This document shows, in pieces, positions 23,002 to 33,644 of a stretch of DNA of 64,000 nucleotides (its first letter is position 1; each line of letters begins with the position of its first letter). Origin of the DNA: Orientallactaga sibirica (lineage: Eukaryota > Chordata > Mammalia > Rodentia > Dipodidae); assembly GCA_036365145.1 (NCBI GenBank), contig JAEOAD010001413.1:62001-126000 (forward strand). Reading direction: 5' to 3'. Below the pieces are notes generated by a model, which searched no databases, was not told the origin of the DNA, and worked only from the letters and a program-made list of their open reading frames with translations. Both the position numbers and the translations under genes were made by a program.

Positions 23002-24055
23002 AAGCCGGGCGTGGTGGCGCACGCCTTTAATCCCAGCACTCGGGAGGCAGAGGTAGGAGGATCACTGAGAGTTCGAGGCCACCCTGAGACTACATAGTGA
23101 ATTCCAGGTCAGCCTGGACCAGAGTGAGACCCTACCTCGAAAAACCAAAAACAAGCAAACAAAACAAACAAACAAAAAAACACTTTAAAAACTTTTACTT
23201 ATTTATTAGCGAGACACAGAATAAGTGTACCAGGACCTCTAGCCACTGCAAAGGAACTCTAGATGCATGAGCCACTATGTGCATCTGGCTTAAGTGGGTA
23301 CAGAGGAATCGAACCTGATCCTTTGGCTTCGCAGGCAAGCGCCTTAACCTTTGTGACCATCTCTCCAGCCCCCACTTCTTTTTGAGGTTTTTTTTTTTCC
23401 TGTGTAGTCTCAGGGTGGTCTTGAACACACTGCACCCCTCCTACTTTTGCCTCCTGCTAGGATTAAAGGCGTGCGCCACCACGCCTGGCTTGCACTCTTG
23501 GTTTTTTTATTTTTTAAAAAAAAATTTTATTAAGCTGGGCGTGGTGGCGCACGCCTTTAATCCCAGCACTCGGGAGGCAGAGGTAGGAGGATCTCCGAGA
23601 GTTGGAGGCCACCCTGAGACTACATAGTTAATTCCAGGTCAGCCTGGACCAGTATGAGGCCCTACCTCGCAAAACCAAAAAAAAAAAATTTTTTTTAATT
23701 ATTTTTTATTTATTTTTGGAGAGAAACACAGAGAGACAGACTGAGAGGGAGACAGATAGAGATGGGCACACCAGCAGTCTCTCAGCTGCTGAGAACGAAA
23801 TCCAGATGTGTGCACCTTGCGATCAAGTGCGGCATTGCGCCCTTGTGTCACTTTGCATCTGGCTAAACGTGGGACCTGGAGATTGGAACCAGCGTTCTTA
23901 GGCTTAGGAGGCAGGCGCCTTAACCACTAAGCCATCTCTCCAGCCCGGTTTTTTTATTTTTGTTTTTGAGGTTGAGTCGAGGGTGGCCTCGACTTCACAG
24001 CAATCTTCCAACCGTGGTGAAATGATTACAGGTGTGTGCCACCACACGCAACTCA
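23002..24055. repeat. SINE cluster including antisense Dip-L
   Basis: B1+ 23002-23150. D- 23187-23372. B1- 23378-23490 (internal deletion). B1+ 23533-23680. Dip-L- 23690-23946 (contains 'cagcagtctctcagctgctg' and 'gtgcggcattgcgcccttg'). Degenerate B1- 23950-24055. Confidence 0.8.
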
Positions 24056-24079
24056 CATTTGGCTTCTGAAGCCAGAAGG

Positions 24080-24330
24080 AATGGAAATTCTGGGCGGCTG
24101 TTGTGGGCCACCCATAATCCCAGTGCTGCAGAGGCAGAGATGGGCTCCCTGGGATAAACTGGCTAGCTGGAGTAACTGAATCTGTTCTGGGTTTCAGTGA
24201 GAGACCAACTTAATAAATAAAGTGGAGAGCATTTGAGGAAGACATTAGATGTGAACCTGTGGCCTCCATATACATGTAAGTGCACCAGCCCACACATGCA
24301 AACACGCACACACACAAAAGAAATACCACA
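24080..24330 (+). repeat. B4-like composite SINE
   Basis: The 3' part ('agtggagagcatttgaggaa', 'gacattagatgtgaacctgt', 'ggcctccatatacatg') and the terminal ACAC tail match the old rodent B4/ID-B1 fusion pattern. The 5' part is diverged. Confidence 0.6.
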
Positions 24331-24670
24331 GACAGGCACGATTAATCCTCTTGCTTTTGCCCCAGCAGCAGGATGTAGCATTGATCTAGGGGATTTAGAC
24401 AGTATTTAGGGTGAGATTACATGTTAAAGGCCTCACCTAAAATGCTTGCAGGCAGAAACTGCTAGGTCATTCATAAGCCTTACCCAGCTTTTAGTTATTA
24501 AATCAATTTTTGACTGTAATGTATCTCCTGATTTAGGCCCAGGTAGAAACTTTCACTGTTCAATTTGACTCCCCCCTTGCCCCTTCCTTCCTAGTTTAGC
24601 ATATGGCCCCAAAGAGCCTAGTATACCCAGCAATGAATGTTTCAGAAATGACAATCTTGAAACTTAAGTA
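24331..24670. other. Non-repetitive intergenic DNA
   Basis: No gene and no recognisable repeat. AT-rich with several TTTAGGCCC-like words. The stretch ends at a short CT run before two antisense B1s. Confidence 0.5.
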
Positions 24671-24679
24671 GAATCTCTC

Positions 24680-26561
24680 TCTCTCTCTTTTTTTTTTCGA
24701 AGTAGGGTCTTAATCTGGCCCAGGCTGACCTCGAACTCATGGCAATCCTCCTACCTCTACCTCCTGAGTACTAAAGATGTGCACCACCACGCCCGGCCTA
24801 GAAACTTTTTTTTTTTTTTTTCAAGGTAGGGTTTCATTCTGGCTCAGGCTGACCTGGAATTCACTGTGTAGTCTCAGGGTGGCCTCGAACTCTCAGTGAT
24901 CCTCCTACCTCTGCCTCCCGAGTGCTGGGATTAAAGGCGTGCGCCACCACGCCCGTCTTAGAATCTCTTATAAAACATAATGTGCAGGCTGGAGAGATGG
25001 CTTAAGCAGTTAAGGCACTTTCCTGCAAAGCCTAAAGGACCCAGGTTCAATTCTCCAGTACCCATATAAGCAGAGGCACATGGTGGCACATGCATCTGGA
25101 GTTCGTTTGCAGTGGCTAGAGGCCCTGGTGCACCCATTCATTCTCTCTCAAATAAGTATTTTTATTTCTTTCTTTCTCTTTTTTTTTTTTTTTTTTCTTT
25201 TTCTTTTCCAAAGTTGGGTCTCGCTCTAGCCCAGGCTGACCTGGAATTCACTATGTAGTCTCAGGGTGGCCTCGAACTCATGGCGATCCTCCTACCTCTG
25301 CCTCCTGAGTGCTGGGATTAAAGGCGTGCGACACCACACCTGGTTTATTTATTTATTTTCTCTCTCTCTTTTTAAAATTTTTTTACTTTATTTATTTTTG
25401 GAGAGAGACACAGAGACAGACAGAGAGAGAGGGAGAGGGAAACAGATAGAGATGGGCATGCCAGCAGTCTCTCAGATGCTGTGAAGGAAATCCAGATACA
25501 TGCACCCCCTTGTGGGCAAGTGCAGCATTGCGCCCTTGCCTCACTTTGCATCTGGCTAAACGTGGGACCTGGAGATTGGAACCAGGTTCTTAGGCTTAGC
25601 AGGCAGGCACCTTAACCGCTAAGCCATCTCTCCAGCCCTCTCTCTCTCTATTTTTTTTTTTTTTTTTTGAGGTAGGGTCTCACTCTAGCTCAGGCTGACC
25701 TGGAATTGACTATGTAGTCTCAGGGTGGCCTCAAACTCACAGTGATCCTCCTATCTCTACCTCCCAAGTGCTGGGATTAATGGCGTGCACCACCATGGCC
25801 AGCTACCTTCCTTTTTAAAAAATATATATATATTATTCATTTATTTATTTGAGAGAGAGAAAGAGAGAGAATGGATGAGCCAGGGCTCCAGCCACTGCAA
25901 ACTTCAGATGCATGTGCCCCCTTGTGCATCTGGCTTACTTGGGTCCTGGAGAATTGAACCAGGATCCTTTGACTTTACAGGCAAGCCTTAACCGCTATCT
26001 CTACAGCCCCCCCACTCTTTTTCTTTTTTTTTGGTTTGGTTTTTCGAGGTAGGGTCTCTCTGTAGCCCAGGCTGACCTGGAATTCACTGTGTAGTCTCAG
26101 GGTGGCCTTGACTCACAGCAATCCTACCTCTCGGCTTCCAGAGTGCTGGGATTAAAGGCGAGTGCCACCACACCCAGCTTTTGCTATTTATTTATTACTT
26201 ATTTACGGTGAGTGGGAGAGAAAATGGGTGTCCCAGGACCTCTAGCCACTGCAAATAGAACTCCAGACATGTGCGCCACCATGTGTGTCTGGCTTATGTG
26301 GGTTCTGAGGAATCGAACCTGGGTCCTTAGCCTTTGCAAGCAAGTGCTTTAACTGCTAAACCATCTCTCCAGTCCATGTTTCTTTTTGTTTGTTTGTTTG
26401 TTTGTTTAAAAATTTTTTAGCCGGGCGTGGTGGCGCATGCCTTTAATCCCAGCACTCGGGAGGCAGAGGTAGGAGGATTGCCATGAGTTCGAGGCCACCC
26501 TGAGACTACATAGCTAATTCCAGGTTAGCCTGGACCAGAGTGAGACCCTACCTTGAAAAAC

Positions 26562-26597
<36 letters not shown>

Positions 26598-27040
26598 AAA
26601 TTTATTTGAAAGAGAGAGAGAGATAGGGCATGGTGACGCATGTTTTTAATCACAGCACTCAGGAGGCAAATGTAGGAGGGTTACGGTGAGTTCTAGGCCA
26701 TCCTGAGGCTACATAGTGAATTCCAGGTCAGCCTGGACTACAGCGAAACTCTACCATGAAAAACCAAAGAGAGAGCGAGACAAAGAAAGAGAGCATGCCA
26801 GGGCCTCTAGCCACAGCAATCAAACTCCAAACACATGTGCATCTATCTGGCTTTATGTGGGTACTGGAGAATTGAACCTGGGTTCTTTGGTTTATGCTAG
26901 CAAGTGCCTTAACCACTAAGCCATCTCTTCAGCCCCTTGTTTTTGTTTTTAATCCCAGGACTTGGCAGGCAGAAGTAGGAAGATTGCTGTGAGTTTGAGG
27001 CCAGCCTGGACTATAGTGAGACCCTACCTTGAAAAAAACA
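24680..27040. repeat. Dense SINE cluster
   Basis: B1- 24680-24800 and 24803-24960. D+ 24988-25165. B1- 25178-25344. Dip-L- 25370-25638. B1- 25650-25806. D- 25820-26008. B1- 26018-26180. D- 26182-26376. B1+ 26420-26580 with a long A run. B1+ 26620-26765. D- 26766-26936. 5'-truncated B1+ 26948-27040. Essentially no non-repetitive sequence remains. Confidence 0.85.
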
Positions 27041-27077
27041 ACAAAAAAAAAATTCTTTAAATTTTTTTCTTTTCTTT

Positions 27078-27368
27078 TTTAAAATTTATTTATTTTTGGA
27101 GAGAGAGACAGAGATAGACAGAGAGGGAGAGGGAGACAGAGATGGGCGCGCCAGCAGTGTCTCAGCTGCTGAGAACGCAGTGTCTCGGCTGCTGAGAACG
27201 AAATCCAGATGCGTGCACCCCCTTGTGGGCAAGTGCGGCATTGTGCCCTTGCATCACTTTGCATCTGGCTAAAACGTGGGACCTGGAGATTGGAACCACT
27301 GGAGACTGGAACCAGCGTTCTTAGGCTTAGCAGGCAGGCGCCTTAATCGTTAAGCCATCTCTCCAGCC
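27078..27368 (-). repeat. Dip-L with internal tandem duplications
   Basis: An antisense Dip-L carrying two small internal duplications: 'gcagtgtctc.gctgctgaga' occurs twice in a row (27154-27200), and 'ctggaga.tggaacca' occurs twice (27281-27313). Otherwise it is full length, ending 'ctctccagccc'. Confidence 0.8.
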
Positions 27369-27371
27369 CTA

Positions 27372-28017
27372 AATTTTTTTCTTTTTATTTGCGAGAGCTA
27401 TAGAGGCAGATAGAGACAGAATGGGCTCGCCAGGGCCTTTAGCTCCTACAAATGAACTCCAGGTTCACCTTGTATATCTGGCTTATGTGGGTACTAGGGA
27501 ATCAAACCTGGGTCCTTTGGCTTTGCAGGCAAACACCTCAACTGCTAAGCCATCTCTTTAGCCCCCCCAAAACAAAAATAATTCTTTAAAAAATGGGGGT
27601 GGGGAGATGGCTCAGCAGTTAAAGACACTTGCTTGCAAAGCCTGCAGGCCTTGGTGATTCTCTATAAAGCCAGACTCAAAAATGGCACATGTGGGCTGGA
27701 GAGATGGCTTAGTGGTTAAGGCGCCTGCCTCCTAAGCCTAAGAACGCTGGTTCCAATCTCCAGGTCCCATGTTTAGTCAGGTGCAAAGTGACGCAAGGGC
27801 GCAATGCCACACTTGCCCACAAGGGGGCGCACACATCTGGATTTCGTTCACAGCAGCTGAGACTGCTGGCGCGCCCATTCTCTATCTGTCTTCCTCAACC
27901 TCTCTCTCTGTCTCTCTCGAAAAATAAAAATAAAAAAATGGCACATGTGCCTGGACTGCATCTGCAGTGGCAAGAAGTCCTAGAGCACACATATATACAT
28001 CCATGTGCAAATAATTT
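27372..28017. repeat. Nested Dip-L inside a D, with 16-bp target duplication
   Basis: 27372-27565 is an antisense D. A sense D starts at 27597, breaks at 'aaaaatggcacatgtg' (27678-27693) and resumes at the same 16 bases (27934-27949), running to about 28017. The insert, 27694-27933, is a complete sense Dip-L. This orders the families: this Dip-L inserted after its D host. Confidence 0.9.
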
Positions 28018-28024
28018 TTTTTTT

Positions 28025-30051
28025 ACAAAGCCTTTTTCTTTATGTGAGTGCAAGGGCAAGAGAAAATTGGCATGCCAGGGCTTCTAGCCACTGTAATCAA
28101 ACTCCAGGCACATGTGCCATCTTGTGACTCTAGAAGAGTCGAACATGGGTTCTTAGGCTTTGCAGGCAAACACCTTAACTGAACCATGTTCCACTCTGCA
28201 TATCCCACGTAAGCCAGCCACACAAGGTGATGCGTGCACCTGGAGTTTAATTACAGTAGCTGGAAATCCTGGTATACCAATTCTCTCTCACAAAGAAAAA
28301 AAGGCTGGAGAGATGGCTTAATACTTAGGGTGCTTACCTGCAAAGCCTAAAAACCCAGAACCCATGTAAGCCAGATGCATCTGGAGTTCATTTGCAGCGG
28401 CTGGAGGACCTGGCACACCCAATCTCTTTGCCTCTTTCTCTCTCTCTCTCTCAACTAAATAAATATTTTAAAAACGGGGCTGGAGTGATGGCTTAGTGGG
28501 TAAGCACTTGCCTGTGAAGCCTAAGGACCTCAGTTCAGGCTTGATTACCCAGTACCCACGTAAGCCAGATGCACAAGGGGGTGCATGCATCTGGAGTTCA
28601 CTTGTAGTAGCTAGAGGTCCTGGTGCACCCTCTCTCTCTCTCTGCCTTTTTCTCTGTCGCTCTCAAATAAATTAATTTCAAAAAGGTTTAAAAAAAAAAA
28701 AAAAAAAAAAAAAAAGGCCAGTCTGTTGGGCTTGCCTCAAAAATAAAGGTGAAAGGAGGTGGGGAAGGCTGGAGAGACAGCTTAGTGGTTAAGGATCTTG
28801 CCTGCAAAGCCCAACAACCTGGGCTTGATTCCCCAGTACCCATGTAAAGCCAGATGCATATAGAGGCACATGCATCTGTAGTTTGTTTACAGCAGCTGGA
28901 GGCCCTGGCAGGCACATTCTCTGTCTGTTGCTCTTCCCAGGGCACAACAGGAATTAGAGATGGGAGAAGCGCCACAAAGAGAGCCTGCCTCAAACACTGA
29001 AGGTAGGAATGACACCTGAAGTTGTCCTGATTGCCACACATACGCCTTAGCAAGAGTGAGCCAGGTGTGGTGGTTCAGGTCCATACCAGCACTCAGGAGG
29101 CTGAGGCAGGAAAATTGCCACAAGCTCAAGAATTCTAGGGCTGGAGAAATGGCTTAGTGGTTAAGGTGTTTGCCTGCAAAGCCAAAGGATCATGGGTTCG
29201 ATTCTCCAGGACCCACGTAAGCCAGATGCACAAGGGGCACATGCATCTGGAATTCCTTTGCAGTGGTTAGAGGCCCTGGTGTGCCTATCCTCTCTGCCTC
29301 TCTTCTATCTCTCTGCTTGCAAATAAATAAAAATTTTTAAAAACTATTTAAGGGCTGGAGAAATGGCTTAGTGGTTAAACACTTGCCTTTGAAGCCTAAG
29401 GACCCCGGTTCAAGGCTCGATTCTCCAGGACCCATGTAATTCAGATGCACAAGGAGGCACATGCATCTGGAGTTCCTTTGCAGTGGCTAGAGGCCCTGCT
29501 GTGTCCATTCTCTCTCTCTCTCTCTCTCCCTGCCTGTTTCTGTATCTCTCTTTCTCAATTAAATAAATAATAAAATATTAAAAAAAAAAACTATTTAAAA
29601 AAAGCATTCTAGCCGGGCGTGGTGGTGCACGCCTTTAATCCCAGCACTCGGGAGGCAGAGGTAGGAGGATCGCCGAGAGTTCGAGGCCACCCTGAGACTA
29701 CATAGTTAATTCCAGGTCACCCTGGACCAGAGTGTGACCCTACCTCGCAAAACCAAAAAAAAAAAAAAAAAAAAAAAAAAAAAGCATTCTAAAACAGCCA
29801 GATGTGGTAGTGCACACCTTTACCCCAGCACTGGAGGCAAAAGTAAGAGGACTGATGTGAGTTCGAGGCCAGCCTGAGACTACATAGTGAATCTCAGGTC
29901 AGTCAAGGTTAGAGTGAGACCTTACCTCAAAAACAAATTATAGAACAGCTTGGGTTACAGAGTAAGACCCTGTTATCATTTTGACAGGTCTTATGTAGAC
30001 CAGATGGACCTTGAATTCTGTTTTATTTTTATTTATTTGAGAGAGGGAAAG

Positions 30052-30093
<42 letters not shown>

Positions 30094-30285
30094 GGCAGGC
30101 CAGGGCTTCTAAGCCACTGCAAATGAATTCCAGATGCATGCACCCACTTGTGCATCTGGCTTATGTGGGTACTGGGGAATAAAACCGAGGTCCTTTGGCT
30201 TTGCAGGCAACCGCCTTAACGGCTAGGCCATCTCTCCAGCCCCAGGCCTTGAATACTTGATCTTTCTGCCACCACATCTGGCTCA
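28025..30285. repeat. Dense D-rich SINE cluster
   Basis: D- 28030-28186 abuts a 5'-truncated D+ 28187-28290, forming an inverted pair. D+ 28302-28475, 28478-28700, 28767-28935, 29137-29340 and 29353-29590. Old B1+ 29062-29130. B1+ 29611-29775 and 29797-29932. D- 30018-30243 with a (GA)n tail is inserted in an old antisense B1 (about 29985-30017 and 30243-30285). 28936-29061 looks non-repetitive. Confidence 0.8.
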
Positions 30286-30289
30286 CTGG

Positions 30290-30960
30290 GAAACCATGAT
30301 TTGCCTGTCACACCTGTGTGATCCAGCCCCACCCCCTCGGTGACCACAGGTATTTACAGGTCATGATTGACGGAGCTCGCAGCCATTCCAATGTAACCAC
30401 ATTCATCCACACCAGAGCTGGAAGAGCTCGTTTGTATGTTTTGATTAGGCCAGTGGTCACTTAATGTCAACTCCCAGAAATAGAGAGCAGTCTGCCCAGC
30501 TAGCTTTCAGAAACTGTTCCTCCAAGCTTGCTTTGAGTCCCAGGCTGCCAACGTGAGCCACTCAAGTCATCACCATGAGTCAACACACAGGCTCAGCTGA
30601 CCCAGTGTGCAAGCCAATGCATGTGGTAATCACGCATAAATAGAGTGGGGTTGAACGGTGCTCCTGCCGACAGCAGCTTAGCTGGACTGTGAGGGGGCAA
30701 CTACTCCACTCCCAAAGTCTGCGGGCTGGAGCTGTACTTGGAGGCCTCGCGAACACAAGTGCATCACTTTTATGACCACTCCCTTATTCCTGTCTACTAA
30801 CTTTATTGTTTTACACTCCCGGTTATTGCTTATGCTGTTTGGGGGACGTATGTATGCTGTGTGTGGTATATGCATAGGTACGTGCAGATGCGCTCGCAGG
30901 CAGAAGTCAGAGAACATCGAGTCCTACTCACATATTGTTCATCCATGTACTTCCTTGAAA
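30290..30960. promoter_or_regulatory. SINE-free block with TATA/CCAAT/AP-1 words
   Basis: About 550 bases free of young SINEs; the end (about 30835-30930) may be an old RSINE1-like piece. AP-1 site TGAGTCA at 30576-30582, CCAAT at 30614-30618, and TATA-like ATAAATAG at 30636-30643, in an order and spacing typical of a + strand promoter that would start near 30661-30672. No long open frame or clear exon follows. It lies about 3 kb beyond the YWHAG poly(A) site. Candidate enhancer or non-coding RNA promoter, inferred from motifs only. Confidence 0.4.
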
Positions 30961-30989
30961 GTCTCTCTCTCTGTCTCTCTCTCTATATA

Positions 30990-31503
30990 TATTTTTTTGA
31001 GGTAGGGTTACTCTAGCTCAGGCTGACCTGGAATTCACTCTGTAGTCTCAGGGTGGCCTCAAACTCCTGGCGATCCTCCTACCTCTGCCTCCCAAGTGCT
31101 GGGATTAAAGGCGTGCACCACCACGCCCGGTTTCTGTGTATATATTTTATTTTATTTATTTGAGAGAAAGAGAATGGACACACCAGGGCCTCCAGCCACT
31201 GCAAACGAACTCCAGATGCGTGCACCCCTTGTGCATCTGACTTACGTGGTTCCTGGAGAATCGCACCAGAGTCCTTTGGCTTTGCAGGCAAACGCCTTAA
31301 CCACTAAGCCATCTCGCCAGCCTGAGTGTCTGTCTCTCTCTTATTTTTTTTTTTTTTTTTTTTTTTGAGGTCGGGTCTCACTCTAGCCCAGGCTGACCTG
31401 GAATTCACTATGTAGTCTCAGGGTGGCCTTGAACTCATAGCGATCCTCCTACCTCTGCCTCCCGAGTGCTGGGATTAAAGGCGTGCGCCACCACGCCCGG
31501 CTG
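30990..31503 (-). repeat. Antisense SINE run
   Basis: B1- 30990-31135, D- 31139-31320 and B1- 31343-31503 with a poly-T head. All three are near full length. Confidence 0.85.
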
Positions 31504-32127
31504 AGTCTGTCTCTCTTAACATGGAGCCAAAGGTTTTGGGCGCCTCAAGGATTCTCCAGGCTCTTCTCCTCACAGGACTGGGGTTACTGATGTGCATGAG
31601 CACACCCAGCTGTTCATGTGGGTCCTAGGAAACGGAGCTTTGGTGGCCTCAGGCCCTTGGACCTGCAGTAAGAGCTCTAACCCACTGAGATAGCCTCCCC
31701 CTGACCCTCTTTGTTTTCTTTGAGATAGGGTCTTTGCTATGCAACCCTGGCTGGTCCTGAATTCAACATCCTACCTTGGTTTATAGTATATTCTAGAACT
31801 TTAACAACGACCAGCTAAGAGCAGTGGTATGAGGATCATGGGTGCCTGACGAGTCTGAGCCACAGTGTGAGACCGAGTTGTCTTTGGTGCCTAGCCTGGA
31901 GCAGTACTTCCTCGAGTGTGAGAAGTTTCTCACTTTATTCTACTTCTGCCACTGAACCCATCTTGCCAGGTTGCCCTCTTGAACTACTCTAGAACACCAG
32001 AACTCCCACCGAACCTGTGAGAGATTTATGCTGTGCAAAGGCACCTGAGTGCAAATGCTTCAAGCTACTAAGAGACCCATAGGACTGTGGAATGCAGGAA
32101 GCCATGGGTTCTATCTGTAGCACCACA
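31504..32127. other. Old, mostly unassigned intergenic sequence
   Basis: 31590-31700 resembles an antisense RSINE/B4 end ('gtcctaggaaacggagct...'), and 31700-31785 an eroded antisense B1 ('ttgagatagggtctttgctatgcaaccctgg' region). The rest shows no gene or family I can name. Confidence 0.4.
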
Positions 32128-32614
32128 AAACCAGGTGTGTTCATGCACACACCTCTGCAATCCCAGAATTCTGAAGGTGGAGGTATGTGGTGGTTTGATT
32201 CAGGTGTCTCCCATAAACGTAAGCATTCTGAATGCTAGGTTCCCAGCTGATGGCAATTTGGGAATTAATGCCTCCTGGAGGCAGTGCATTCTTGGGGGCA
32301 GGCTTATGGGTGTTATAGCCAGTTTTCCCTTGCCACTGTTTGGCACACTGTCCTGTTGCTGTTGCCCACCTTATGTTGGCGAGGAGGTGGTGTCCATCCT
32401 CTGCTCATGCCAGTTTTCCCCTGCCATCATGGAGCTTCCCCTTGAGCCTGTAAGCCAAAATATATCCCCCCCCCCCCGCAACAAGCTGCTCATGGTGATT
32501 TCTACCCACAATGCGAACCGGACTGCAGTAAGGTAGGATTGGAAGTTCAAAGGCATCCTCAGCTACATAAAGACTTGGAGGCCAGCCTGGGCTACATGAA
32601 ACCCTGGCTCAAAA
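32128..32614 (+). repeat. Old B1-like SINE split by a solo LTR
   Basis: The left part, 32128-32185, ends 'gaaggtggaggta'. The right part resumes at 'aggtaggattggaagttcaa' (32531) and ends 'ccctggctcaaaaa' (32614). The LTR sits between exact 5-bp duplications. Confidence 0.8.
32186..32530 (+). mobile_element. Solo LTR, ERVL/MaLR type
   Basis: Starts 'tgtggtggtttgattcagg', carries 'gtaagccaaaatata' near the 3' end and ends 'ggactgcagta' (TA in place of the usual CA). It is flanked by 5-bp target duplications 'aggta' (32181-32185 and 32531-32535), as expected for ERVL-class elements. It is 345 bp with no internal or coding region, so it is the product of LTR-LTR recombination. A sister copy lies at 53384-53708. 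Confidence 0.85.
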
Positions 32615-32617
32615 ATG

Positions 32618-33460
32618 GAAACACAGTGGTTAAGGCGCCTGCCTGAGAAGCCCAAGAATGCCTGTTCAAATCTCCAGGTCCCATGTATAGCCAGATGCAA
32701 AAAAGTGACTTAAGCACACATGCGCACAAGGGGGGTGCACAAATCTGGAGTTCATTCACAGCAGCTGAAAAGGCCCTGGCGTGCCCATTCTCTCTCTCTG
32801 CCTTTTCCTCTCTCAAAAAAGATGGCTTAGCAGTTAAAGCACTTGCCTGCAAAGCCAAAGGACCCAGGTTCAATTCCTCAGAACCCATGTAACAAAGATG
32901 CACAAAGGGGCCACTTGAGTCTGGAATTCATCTGCAGTGGCTAGAGGCCCTGGAGCGCCTATTCTCTCTCTCTCGCAAATAAATAAATAAGTGAATAAAT
33001 AAAAAGGAAAACAGGGCTGGAGAGATGGTTTAGTGGTTAAGGTGAAGCCTAAGAACCCGGGTTCGACTCCAGTACCCACGTAAGCCAGATGCATCTTGAG
33101 TTCCTTTCAGTAGCTAGCTCCTCTTTCCTTTGCACATAAGAGCTTAGGGCATGCATGCACACACACCACATACTACACACGTTTAGTGAGGGGGAAGAAA
33201 AATTGTATTTCAAGAGATTGCTAACGTCTTTTTTTTTTTTTTTTTACAAAGACTTAAATTTGTTTTTGCATGCCCAGGGCCTTGGGCATGCTAAGCAAGA
33301 GCTCTGTCACTGAACCACATCCCCAATTCTTGTGCTTTTAAGACATTATCTGCCTACCTGGACCAGGCTAACCTTGACCTGGTGATCCTCCCACCTTGGA
33401 TTCCCAAGAGCCTGGAGTAACAGGCATGCACTACCACATGGGCCCAGTTTATCTTTTTGG
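32618..33460. repeat. D/Dip-L pieces and an antisense ID-B1 composite
   Basis: 32620-32820 is a diverged Dip-L lacking its head. 32821-33010 is a 5'-truncated D. 33015-33125 is a D with an internal deletion. About 33250-33335 is an antisense ID ('gggcatgctaagcaagagctctgtcactgaaccac'), followed by an old antisense B1 to about 33450. Confidence 0.75.
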
Positions 33461-33644
33461 AGACCCAACCCAAGGCCTCCCACAGGCAGGAAGCTCTCTA
33501 TCCCTGAGCAGAGCCCATCTTGATACTTCTGCCTCATCTTGCCCCCCACCACACTGCATCCAGCTTCACTCCTCGTGGGGGAGGAGCACACCCACCCCTA
33601 ATCAAGTCTTCGAAAGCAGTGAAACGGAGTGAAAGCAGGCGGCA

